64,000 nt of DNA from Paenibacillus shirakamiensis (GTDB lineage Bacteria > Bacillota > Bacilli > Paenibacillales > Paenibacillaceae), in contig NZ_JAGGLD010000001.1 in assembly GCF_017874255.1 (NCBI RefSeq), positions 1,426,001-1,490,000 of the forward strand, in the 5' to 3' direction. Below the pieces are notes generated by a model. That model made no database searches, was not told the origin of the DNA, and worked only from the letters and a program-made list of their open reading frames with translations. Every line of letters starts with the position of its first letter. Positions within the stretch are counted from its first letter, which is position 1. Shown piece by piece: positions 53,230 to 61,700 of this stretch. Both the position numbers and the translations under genes were made by a program.

Positions 53230-54318
53230 CTAGCTCTTGGGTTCGCTTTTTGCATCGTAACGTTTGGTCCACTCTGCAAGTGTAGCTTCACGATTTTTAG
53301 CCGCTTTGTTCAGATCCACCTTAATCAACTGGCTCATAGGATCTTTGGTATATCCTTCAGGAAGTGTTTTGGAATCATTTTTAATAGAGATGATGGCATA
53401 GTTTTCGTTGTATTGTTTCATAGGCTCTTCGGAAATGGCCCAATCTAGGAACGCTTTGGCTTCAGGCTTAATCGTAGCCTTTTTCACTAGAGCATTCGCT
53501 TCAACATCCCAGCCTGAACCCTCTTTAGGGAATACCACTTCAATAGGAGCACCCTTCTTCTTCTCCTCAATCGCACGGTAACCGAAGGATAATCCGATTG
53601 GATACTCCCCTGTTCCCGCAAGCTTTGCTGGCTTAGAACCGGAATGTACATACATCGCCATATTCTCATTCAATTTGTCCATGTATTTCCATGCTGCATC
53701 GTCACCCATCAGTTGCTGAAGGCCGTTAACCGTTAAGAATCCTGTACCTGAAGAGGCTGGGTTCGGCATAACAATTAGCCCTTTATAAATTGGATTTAAC
53801 AGATCTTGATACGAACGTGGAATCGGTAGATTTTTCTTCTTGAGTTCGACCGTATTCACAGCAAATGCTGTTTCCCATGCATCGATCCCTACCCAGTGTG
53901 TAGGACTTTGGTTATCCTTGAACTCTGGCAACACCTTTTCTACACCTTTGGGAGAGTAGGGCTCTAACATGCCGTTCTGGTCTAACACAAGTAGACTTGT
54001 AGCAGCGGTTCCCCATACTACATCGGCAACTGGATTATCTTTTTCGGCAAGCAACTTCGCTGTGATCACACCTGTGGAATCCCGGACAATATTTACTTTG
54101 ACATCCGGATTCGCTGACTTATACGACTCTAAGTATTTAGCAATGATGTCATCTTCAAGAGCTGTGTATACCGTAATCTCTTTACTAGCGGAAGCTTTAC
54201 TCCCCGTATCCGTTGAAGCTGCTGCACTTTTACTATCCTTCGAGTCACCACATGCTGCGAGAAAAGAAACCATCATAACCACTGTTACAAGTAGACCCAT
54301 CCACTTCTTCACGTTCAT
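53230..54318 (-). CDS. 2-aminoethylphosphonate ABC transporter, substrate-binding lipoprotein
   Basis: 362 aa. Lipobox VSFLAACGDS, a Ser/Lys linker, then a type 2 periplasmic-binding fold (ITVYTALEDDIIAKYLESYK; DVVWGTAATSLLVLDQNGML; SYQDLLNPIYKGLIVMPNPA). It resembles Fe/AEP-binding proteins of the PhnS group. First gene of the six-gene operon phnS-T-U-X-W-deoR-type. The promoter TTAACA-17-TAATAA lies 62 bases upstream. Confidence 0.92.
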   Translation of the reverse strand: MNVKKWMGLLVTVVMMVSFLAACGDSKDSKSAAASTDTGSKASASKEITVYTALEDDIIAKYLESYKSANPDVKVNIVRDSTGVITAKLLAEKDNPVADVVWGTAATSLLVLDQNGMLEPYSPKGVEKVLPEFKDNQSPTHWVGIDAWETAFAVNTVELKKKNLPIPRSYQDLLNPIYKGLIVMPNPASSGTGFLTVNGLQQLMGDDAAWKYMDKLNENMAMYVHSGSKPAKLAGTGEYPIGLSFGYRAIEEKKKGAPIEVVFPKEGSGWDVEANALVKKATIKPEAKAFLDWAISEEPMKQYNENYAIISIKNDSKTLPEGYTKDPMSQLIKVDLNKAAKNREATLAEWTKRYDAKSEPKS

Positions 54319-54379
54319 TTCTCCTCCGTTACAAATAAGTTTGGTTGTACCTGCTTACAAACCCTAGTATAAAAACGAA

Positions 54380-54408
54380 TTATTATGTACATATCAAAAC
54401 CATGTTAA
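54380..54408 (-). promoter_or_regulatory. sigma-A promoter of the phn operon
   Basis: TTAACA (54403-54408), exactly 17 bases, TAATAA (54380-54385) on the minus strand. It lies 62 bases before the binding-protein start, next to the direct repeats at 54412-54451. Confidence 0.75.
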
Positions 54409-54411
54409 TAG

Positions 54412-54451
54412 ATTGTTTTTGTTTTGTTTTTATTGGTTTTAATTGTTTTTG
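54412..54451. promoter_or_regulatory. four 10-bp direct repeats upstream of the phn promoter
   Basis: Plus strand: ATTGTTTTTG, TTTTGTTTTT, ATTGGTTTTA, ATTGTTTTTG in exact 10-base steps, beginning 4 bases upstream of the -35 box. DeoR-family regulators bind direct repeats of about one helical turn, so this is a good candidate operator for the operon's regulator. Confidence 0.6.
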
Positions 54452-54486
54452 CAAAGTAAACACAATAAACCACCTACATTTTATAC

Positions 54487-54516
54487 TTGCTCCTTGGGCA
54501 AGCTGGAAGGTATGAT
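54487..54516 (+). promoter_or_regulatory. probable promoter of the purine permease gene
   Basis: TTGCTC (54487-54492), 18-base spacer, TATGAT (54511-54516). The inverted repeat CTTGC/GCAAG overlaps the -35. No purine riboswitch aptamer is seen before the gene, unlike B. subtilis pbuG. Confidence 0.5.
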
Positions 54517-54563
54517 TACTCTTGCTGTATAGCGCTAGTCATAATTATAATGGAGGTTATTTG

Positions 54564-55868
54564 TTGAAACGTTCACATCTACTAACCCAAACCCTTGGGT
54601 ATACGCCAGGACTGCATGACTGGAAGAAGGAGCTAATCTCAGGACTTATCTCGTACTTCTCTGTCGTATATATTGTCATGGTTAACGCCGCCATCTTGAG
54701 TGATGCCGGAATGCCTTTACAAGCGGCTATGGTTGGGACTTTGCTCACATCCATTGCTGGATGTCTGCTTATGGCCTTCCTTGGTAAGTCTCCTATAATT
54801 GTTGTGCCTGGAATGGGCATCAATGCATTCTTCACCTATACTTTAGTACATTCGATGAAGCTTAGTTGGCAGGAAGCGTTAGCTGTCATTACGGTTGCCG
54901 GCGTGCTGTTCGCTATCGTAGCCTTCACTTCGTTGTATAAGACGATTAGTGAAGCGATTCCTCATAATTTACAACATGCGATTAGCGTCGGGATTGGTCT
55001 GTTCCTGACTTTTATCGGACTACAAAAAAGCGGCATTGTTATTGCGCACCAGACCACTTTTGTAACCATAGGACATTTCAGTGATCCCAGTGTCATAACA
55101 GCATGTGTAACTTTATTGTTAGCGCTTGTTCTGTTCGTCCGAAAAGTAAAAGGAGATCTATTGATCAGCATCTTGGTTGGGACTGGACTTGCTTATGTCC
55201 TAGGGGCCATGCACCCCTCTGCCATTAAAATCGAAGGGAAACCGTTAGAACAATACGGACAATTATTTGGGCATTTAAGCTTTAGCTCTATCGGTTCGAT
55301 CGCATTCTGGATTGCTGTGTTTCTCCTTCTCTTAATCATTGTGTTCGAGAACATTGGCCTGATTGGTGCCCAGACAAGAATGATCGAAAGACCTGAGACA
55401 TTCAAAGGAAGCCTGCGCGCCCTTTCCCTGTCCAATATATTTGCAGGCATCTTTGGTAGTAGTCCAACTGTAGCGGCCGCGGAGACCACAGCGGGTATAG
55501 CAGCAGGAGGAAGAACAGGCATGTCTACCTTATTTACAGCGCTTCTATTTGGGGCAACGTTCTTCTTCATTCCCCTACTTACCTATATTCCGGATAGTGC
55601 GATAGCTCCCGTACTGATTATTATTGGAAGCTTAATGGTTCAGAATTTGAAAGATATGAACTTCACAGATTTCACGGAGGCTTTTCCCGCCTTCCTTCTC
55701 ATGGTCATGATCCCTTTCACATACAGTATCGTGGATGGCATGGCATTTGGATTCATAGCATACCCCGTAGCCAAGCTCGCTGCAGGTCGCGGGCGTGAAG
55801 TTAGACCTGTGATGTATGTAATTACATCTCTGTTTGTAGCCAACTTCATCTTGCATGCTTTTATGTAA
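54564..55868 (+). CDS. NCS2-type nucleobase permease (hypoxanthine/guanine/adenine type)
   Basis: 434 aa from a TTG at 54564 preceded by GGAGG (7 bases); the open frame from 54522 lacks an RBS. AzgA-like NCS2 family with about twelve to fourteen membrane spans: SGLISYFSVVYIVMVNAAIL, FLGKSPIIVVPGMGINAFFT, SNIFAGIFGSSPTVAAAETT and the AGIAAGGRTGMST motif are typical. It imports purine bases with protons. It is divergent from the phn operon, but the functional link is only positional. A strong terminator follows. Confidence 0.93.
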   Translation: MKRSHLLTQTLGYTPGLHDWKKELISGLISYFSVVYIVMVNAAILSDAGMPLQAAMVGTLLTSIAGCLLMAFLGKSPIIVVPGMGINAFFTYTLVHSMKLSWQEALAVITVAGVLFAIVAFTSLYKTISEAIPHNLQHAISVGIGLFLTFIGLQKSGIVIAHQTTFVTIGHFSDPSVITACVTLLLALVLFVRKVKGDLLISILVGTGLAYVLGAMHPSAIKIEGKPLEQYGQLFGHLSFSSIGSIAFWIAVFLLLLIIVFENIGLIGAQTRMIERPETFKGSLRALSLSNIFAGIFGSSPTVAAAETTAGIAAGGRTGMSTLFTALLFGATFFFIPLLTYIPDSAIAPVLIIIGSLMVQNLKDMNFTDFTEAFPAFLLMVMIPFTYSIVDGMAFGFIAYPVAKLAAGRGREVRPVMYVITSLFVANFILHAFM

Positions 55869-55878
55869 AAGATATAAA

Positions 55879-55916
55879 ACAAAGACGATGCCACGTAGGC
55901 ATCGTCTTTGTTTTTC
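55879..55916 (+). terminator. terminator after the purine permease gene
   Basis: AACAAAGACGATGCC pairs perfectly with GGCATCGTCTTTGTT around ACGTA, followed by TTT. Confidence 0.93.
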
Positions 55917-55972
55917 TATTCACCGTGTATATCCCTTTACCATAAGCAACTTATCAAAATATTAAAATATAT

Positions 55973-56268
55973 TTAGTCTTTCGCCGCATGAAATATTTTT
56001 TCAAAAAAATCATGAATTTTCTGCGTAAATTCCGGGGTTTCCACATAGTATCGTTCATTGATTTCCCCCGAAACATAATTCAGTTTCATCTGACCATTCT
56101 GATAAAGCTTGAATCCATACCTCCATCCCGGACTCCGTTTTTGAATCGGATTTGGACGAAGCTTGAGATCTTGGATGCTACTCAAAAAATATGTAAAGTC
56201 GGCGTACAACCTATGAGTCCAGTGATTAAGAGGCCTCCAATAAACAAACTCCAAAACCATCTTTTCAT
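55973..56268 (-). CDS. lipoprotein gene with a frameshift in a T6 run
   Basis: A strong RBS (GGAGG) lies 9 bases before an ATG at 56268. That frame codes MKRWFWSLFIGGLLITGLIG then CTPTLHIF, a clear lipoprotein signal with lipobox LIGC, but stops at TGA inside T6. Adding one base to the T6 run (plus 56184-56189) joins it to the downstream frame starting LSSIQDLKLRPNPIQKRSPG and ending KIFHAAKD. The longer frame that starts at 56293 ignores the RBS and starts inside the terminator at 56292-56328. The intended protein would be about 98 aa with one lipid anchor. Family not recognised. Broken gene or sequence error. Confidence 0.6.
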
Positions 56269-56291
56269 AGATCTTATGCCTCCAATTAGCC

Positions 56292-56328
56292 AAAAAAAAA
56301 GTGCAATTTTCATTACGAAAATTGCACT
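56292..56328 (-). terminator. terminator of the 56349 gene
   Basis: AGTGCAATTTTC pairs with GAAAATTGCACT around a 5-base loop, followed by nine U on the minus strand. Strong. Confidence 0.93.
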
Positions 56329-56348
56329 CTCTTGATGAGGATCTGTTA

Positions 56349-57371
56349 TTAGTTGTTAGCAGGCATTACTACAATTTTTAGAGCCTGACCCATTGGTGGA
56401 AGGCTACGCGTCAAAATCTGAGAATAGAAGCTCAATACTTCTGTTCCTTTAACTAACTTGGAAGCTTCCACAGTCTTGCCCGATTGATCGGTAATGACAG
56501 TATCTTTGCTAATAACAAGTGCTACTTCTTTCGGAGATAGCTCAGTTAGTCCGTTCCCTTTAACTACAATTTTAACGGATTGATCTTCAAGGGAGACAAC
56601 CTCTTCAATGGTACCCGAAGTACCAATCAAATCGGATGAGACCTCTGAAGTTACTTTAATATCATAAGCTGCGCTTTGTGGAGGAAGGCTTAAAGTGGTT
56701 GCCATAGAATGCATGACGTCTACACCTTGACCCAATTTAAGATCGGATAACGCAATTACTTTGCCATCTTTATTCTTAAGTACCGTGTCTGGTCCAATAT
56801 TCAGCACCAGACCATTTGGGCCATAGCCATTAATTTGAATCGATGTATAGGCATCTTTGCTGTTGATTGCTGTAATAACTCCGTGAGCTTGTACTTGTTG
56901 CTGCACGTCTGATGCCTCCTTGCCGATGATGATGGTTTGTTTGTCTGTGCTGAGTTCCTGATGTAGGACTTTACTTACGAACGATGCAGGTACATATACT
57001 TTACCGTTCGACATTACAGGAGCTGCACCTAAAGAAATACTCATTTTATTTACAGTATATCGGTCTTCCCCTAGTTTCACCAGCGTCCACAATTGATCTT
57101 TAGTTACTTCGGCCGCCTGCTTCTTCGTATTCCAAAGTACAGTCATGCCAAGTGCACCTGCTACGTCACGTAAAGGAATCATCGCTTCTTTGCCGGATAC
57201 TTGATAACCAAGGCCGGAGAGAAGGATTCCGTTCACACTAATTTTCATTTGTTGTGAAGCTACCGTCTGTGAGATCGGCACGGCTTGTTGCACTTCTGCA
57301 AAAGCTGTCGTGCTGCCAAGGACCATTGAGAATGCTAATACGGCGATTACTTTTTTCATATGCTGGTTCAT
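56349..57371 (-). CDS. secreted copper-amine-oxidase-like stalk protein
   Basis: 340 aa from the ATG at 57371 with AAAGGA 10 bases before. Signal peptide (MKKVIAVLAFSMVLGSTTAF), then a copper amine oxidase N-terminal-like domain near residues 35-140 (VNGILLSGLGYQVSGKEAMI; IPLRDVAGALGMTVLWNTKK; VYVPASFVSKVLHQELSTDK). After it comes a beta-rich domain (about 150-335) with repeated GVITAINSKD and EEVVSLEDQSVKIVV type strands. Such stalk domains are common in Paenibacillus secreted proteins and their role is unclear. It has its own terminator. Confidence 0.85.
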   Translation of the reverse strand: MNQHMKKVIAVLAFSMVLGSTTAFAEVQQAVPISQTVASQQMKISVNGILLSGLGYQVSGKEAMIPLRDVAGALGMTVLWNTKKQAAEVTKDQLWTLVKLGEDRYTVNKMSISLGAAPVMSNGKVYVPASFVSKVLHQELSTDKQTIIIGKEASDVQQQVQAHGVITAINSKDAYTSIQINGYGPNGLVLNIGPDTVLKNKDGKVIALSDLKLGQGVDVMHSMATTLSLPPQSAAYDIKVTSEVSSDLIGTSGTIEEVVSLEDQSVKIVVKGNGLTELSPKEVALVISKDTVITDQSGKTVEASKLVKGTEVLSFYSQILTRSLPPMGQALKIVVMPANN

Positions 57372-57407
57372 TTTAAATTCGTCCTTTCTAGATGTAAAAT
57401 TAGCCAA

Positions 57408-57784
57408 TCTTATTCACAGACGCTTCAATCTCTTAAATTGTTGCACGTGCTTGGAATAATATTCTATACATTTCTTATTATTCTTCCTTTATCGGTCTGT
57501 CTTCCCGCGGCTTGTACATGAACGATTCGACTTCGGCTCAGTTCGCGATGAAGGTGCCTACCCCGGTTCAACTGACGTGCCCACGGTTGTCTAGATGCTG
57601 TGCTCGAGATATGGCGTAATGAAATTCTTCGATTCATCTGATTTCACCCCCTAGACCCTGTGTCTTGGTGTCCATAATCTAGTCTATGATCTATATAGAG
57701 GAAGGGCATGGATATCTACCTAGAGGGCTTACAAATTCATAGGGTGGGTTAAAGCATATACGCTCCTCCCTATCTCTGAATAGA
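57408..57784. other. intergenic stretch with one small ORF
   Basis: 377 bases between the stalk protein gene and the methyltransferase gene. It holds the small Arg-rich ORF at 57464-57637. I see no tRNA or known riboswitch here. Confidence 0.5.
57464..57637 (-). CDS. small Arg-rich ORF, 57 aa
   Basis: A strong RBS (AGGGGGTGA) lies about 7 bases before the ATG. The frame codes MNRRISLRHISSTASRQPWA and continues to RQTDKGRIIRNV, with 13 Arg and 5 His in 57 residues. It is shorter than 60 aa. The RBS quality supports it, but the composition may reflect chance in a GC-richer patch. No family known. Confidence 0.45.
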   Translation of the reverse strand: MNRRISLRHISSTASRQPWARQLNRGRHLHRELSRSRIVHVQAAGRQTDKGRIIRNV

Positions 57785-57817
57785 ATGAAGAATATTGCTA
57801 TTGAAAGAAGTGACGTG

Positions 57818-58750
57818 ATGAGACTCGATCTCGGCTGTGGTTCAATCAAACATGAGGGCTGCATAGGAATTGATATTTTGCCTTATCCCGAAGTGGATGT
57901 AGTCCAGGATTTCAACCTCCCCTTACCTTATGCAGATCAAAGCGTTGACTTTGTCATGGCCTCGAACAGCTTGCAGTATTCCGATAATTTACAACAGATG
58001 ATGCAAGAACTCTACCGTATCTGTAGACATGGCAGTACCGTATGTATCGTTGCGCCTTACGCCCATGTAGCCGCCCACCTCGTCAATCCTCATTTCAGAC
58101 AACTCTTCAATGAACATTCCCCAAGATACTGGACTACGCATAATGAATTCTATGTAGACCCGGAAGAATACCGATTATCGGAACAGGAAGGCTGGTCGTT
58201 AATCACTTCAGAAGATCCCAGCTCCCCTGCTGAGATCGACTTCCGACTGCTTCGAGTAGAGTTCTTTTATCTTCCTCAATACGAGGGACTTTACGAAGAC
58301 GTAGAACTTAGTTTGTTGCGTCAAAGTCAAATGAATGTAGCTTTCCAAGTGATGTTTCATTTACTGGTGGTCAAAGAGGACATCTTGGATGAAGAGATCC
58401 GCTCTCGTAGCGCACAACCCCAAGAGGAACCTAAATACATTGAGCATCATCGATTCAAAACAAGCAAACTTGAAGCTTCCGATCCGTTATATTATATCGA
58501 TCATATCTCTTCTCTTCAGACGGCCCCCCTCCAAGTTCAATCCCCTGCACCCTCCTTGCCTGAGACGGTAGATAAGCAGTCGCTAAAAGTTCAGACTCGA
58601 ACCGTAACTTCCAAACGTCGCTCGCCAACCTCCAAGACAAAGAAACCTACCTCTCTGAGAAAACAGGTGAAAAAACATATCTCAAGTACAAATCGGCCTG
58701 CGATTAAAACTGCTCCGCTCACACGCAAGAACAAAGCGAGAGTCCGCTAA
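57818..58750 (+). CDS. SAM-dependent methyltransferase with basic C-terminal tail
   Basis: About 310 aa from the ATG at 57818; an in-frame ATG at 57785 has no RBS. Motif I MRLDLGCGSIKHEGCIGID, motif II-like VDVVQDFNLPLPYADQSVDF and VMASNSLQYSDNLQQMMQEL are a methyltransferase type 11 pattern. Residues after about 240 are a Lys/Arg/Ser/Pro-rich tail (SKRRSPTSKTKKPTSLRKQV) that looks disordered and may bind nucleic acid or a cell-wall polymer. It is convergent with the DUF11 giant gene and shares a terminator. Acceptor unknown. Confidence 0.8.
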   Translation: MRLDLGCGSIKHEGCIGIDILPYPEVDVVQDFNLPLPYADQSVDFVMASNSLQYSDNLQQMMQELYRICRHGSTVCIVAPYAHVAAHLVNPHFRQLFNEHSPRYWTTHNEFYVDPEEYRLSEQEGWSLITSEDPSSPAEIDFRLLRVEFFYLPQYEGLYEDVELSLLRQSQMNVAFQVMFHLLVVKEDILDEEIRSRSAQPQEEPKYIEHHRFKTSKLEASDPLYYIDHISSLQTAPLQVQSPAPSLPETVDKQSLKVQTRTVTSKRRSPTSKTKKPTSLRKQVKKHISSTNRPAIKTAPLTRKNKARVR

Positions 58751-58770
58751 GTTGCGGAATCTCGCTTTTC
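58733..58770. terminator. bidirectional terminator at the methyltransferase stop
   Basis: AAAGCGAGA(G)TCCGC pairs with GCGGA(A)TCTCGCTTT around TAAGTT; it overlaps the methyltransferase stop and lies 11 bases after the DUF11 gene stop. Confidence 0.85.
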
Positions 58771-58780
58771 GTCAATAGCT

Positions 58781-61700
58781 CTATTCCTCTTGTTCAAACA
58801 CTTGGACAACCGATCGATTAGATACCTGACGAATAGTACTCGAAGCTCCGTACTGATAACTCACGCTAGCTTGATTAAATAATTTGCCCCCAATAGGTTG
58901 GCGAATGATGGTAACTGCAAAATCAACTTGTGCTTGTGCTCCGGGCTGTACATCACCGATGGTAATCCCATCTACCAAACTCGACGTGACCGACAGTTGC
59001 CCATTAATACTTAGGCTTCCAGATAAGAATCTAGATTCATCCTGAAGAATATCCGTTACAACCACATTATTGGCCGGGGCCGTACCTGGATTACTAATCG
59101 TGAGGTTGTACCTTAGCACACTTCCGACTTCGACTTGATTCGTAGAAGACGATTTGGCTACAAGTATCGGAGGCTGTTGGACTGGAATAACAATTTTATT
59201 AGATAAAACTGCAGTTTGTGGATTGCTTGGTGCACCAACAGGTTGATACACGGCATTTATTTGATTAATCATGTAGCCAGCAGGAGGGACTCTAAGCACT
59301 AAAGCTTGGAAGCTAACTTGAACTGAAGATCCTGGATTAATCATGGCGACAGGGATACCCGAAAGGGGACTGACTCCGGTCACAGCAACACCATCAACAA
59401 CGACGCTACCCGGAATGAATTGGATTCCATCTGGCAAGGGATCGGATACCACAGCCGCCCCCGCTACATCTCCACTATTCGTACCGATGACCGTGAAGGT
59501 AATTGTACTTCCAACGAATACTTGAGAAGCGTTTGTCGTTTTGGTGAAGGTAAGATTCGGTCCATTCGGGGGTACAACTGAGCCAACCACAATCTGAACC
59601 TGGTTGGATGAAGATTGCAACGGAATACCATTTTGCTGATAGGCAGCTGTTGCGACATTCGCAATGGTTGTTCCTGCTGACCCTGTATTCGCAGTGATTT
59701 GGAACGTGATGAGAGCAGACTGACCCCCATTGAGAATCCCGACACTAACCCCTGAAGCCGGATCGGCATTGGGTTGCGCAATCTGATTGACCGTAACACT
59801 GCCTGTAACCAATGTGGTGTTCACAGGAATGATGTCCGTAACAACGGCATTCGTTATCGCATCTACACTTCGATTAGTGAGCGTGAGCGTAAAAGTAACG
59901 ACGCCTCCGACCTGAACACTAGATACATTAGATAATTTCACAAGAGCTATATCAGGGCTGCCTATCGGTGTAGTGACAGAATTAGACTCTGCTGTACCGG
60001 GTACAACCGTGCCATCTTGTAAGACATAGCTAAAACCCGCCGAAGCTGTATTGATAATTGAACTCACACCAGGAACTGCGGATACGAAGACTATAAATGT
60101 TACCGTTGTTGTACCCCCCGGCGCCAGAGTCCCTAACGAAACTCCATTCTCAGGATTGACCCCGGGCTGGTTCACTCCATTAATGGATACGCTATCTGCC
60201 CTAAAACTTGTTCCAGGTGAAATCGGATCGATTAATGTTACCGTTGCCTCTACATTTCCTGTATTAGATACGACAAGTGTATAAGGTATTAAATCACCGG
60301 GTAACGCGGAAGACAGCGTAGTGGATTTGAGTATGGTTAGGATGGCTTGTTGATTCGTAATCGGGACAGGATTAGAAGTCGTAGTTACTAGAGTTCCCTC
60401 TGCTGTAAAGGTTGCGCTTGCCTGATTCGTTATGTCCAACACTGGACCTGTTCCCGCGTCACTTACGCGAACTTGGAACGTAACAACGATAGTACCTCCC
60501 CCAGGGAGAACACCGATATGGATTCCAGCGGTCGGCACTGCATCCGCTACTGGGCTTCCGCCCACCGTTACACTTCCAGTTACGAATGTTGTTCCATTCG
60601 GTATATTATCCGTAAGCACATAATTCAGCACATCGACGGATGTATTGTTAGTCGCTTGAAGCGTATACGTTATAATCGTCCCTGTAGTTACAGCGGTCTG
60701 ATCCGCAGTTTTTGTTAAAATGGTGATGTTATCCGTGACGACTTGAACAGTAACTACATTTGATGCGGAGGTGCCTGAGAGACTTCTTCCATCTGGTGGA
60801 AAGTAGTTATAATTGGCTATCGCCTGATTATTATAAAAGGGTGGGTCAGGCAGTGCTATAATTATTGTCTGAAAGGTAAAGGAAACATTGAATCCGGATA
60901 CGCCATCCTCCCCCGGTCCTCTCCGTGTTAGTGGAATAACCGTCCCGATATTGATTCCTGTATTCGGATCGGCTCCCTGCCAGTAGCTTCCATCAATGAG
61001 TACACTATTGGGTACAAAGGTATTTCCGGGAGGTAACACATCGGTAACAATTACATCCGCATTGTAATTACCTAGGTTTGAGACAACTACAGTATACGTC
61101 ACCACATCACCGATTCTTACCACCGTAGGATTTGCAGACTTGTTCACGAATAAGACGGGCTGAATTACAGGTAGATTCACGAAATTGGACAATGAGGTCC
61201 CGGTAAAGGTTCCCGAGGTAAAGGTTACAGAGGCCTGATCTGTTAAAAGTAATGGAGTCGGTACAGGGGTCGGAGCTGCTAAGACTAGCACAGAAAAAGA
61301 GACGGCAATCGTCTGGCCCGGAGCAATTGTACCGAGCGGTATGCCAACTGTAGGGTCCCCTGCACTAGCAATTCCGTCCACAAGTACGCTGCCTTCTACA
61401 AATGTAGACCCTGTTGGAATATTATCCATCAGTACTACATTAGTTGCTGCTAGCCCCTGCGTGTTCGATACATTTACCGTATACGTAATCACATCCCCCG
61501 GTACGGCATCCACTTGGCTCGCAATTTTCAGTAAGGTTAAATTGTTGGACGATATGGGTACCGTCACGATATTTGAGCCATTAGATCCATTGATTACTCT
61601 TCCATCTGGGGGCGTGAAAGTATAATCGGTCACTCCTTGATTCGTTACCGTACCTGTAGGAGGCTGGCTGTCTATCGTCACTTGGAAGGTAACATCCACA

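Noticed and set aside
54452..54563. Purine riboswitch before the NCS2 permease gene
   Set aside because: The conserved purine-aptamer core and a following terminator are not present in the short leader.
56269..56293. Upstream ATG at 56293 as start of the 55973 gene
   Set aside because: It lies in the terminator of the upstream gene and skips the strong RBS and lipoprotein signal that follow.
57540..57600. A GGTTCAA-like patch suggesting a tRNA T-loop
   Set aside because: No acceptor stem, D-arm or anticodon stem can be drawn around it.
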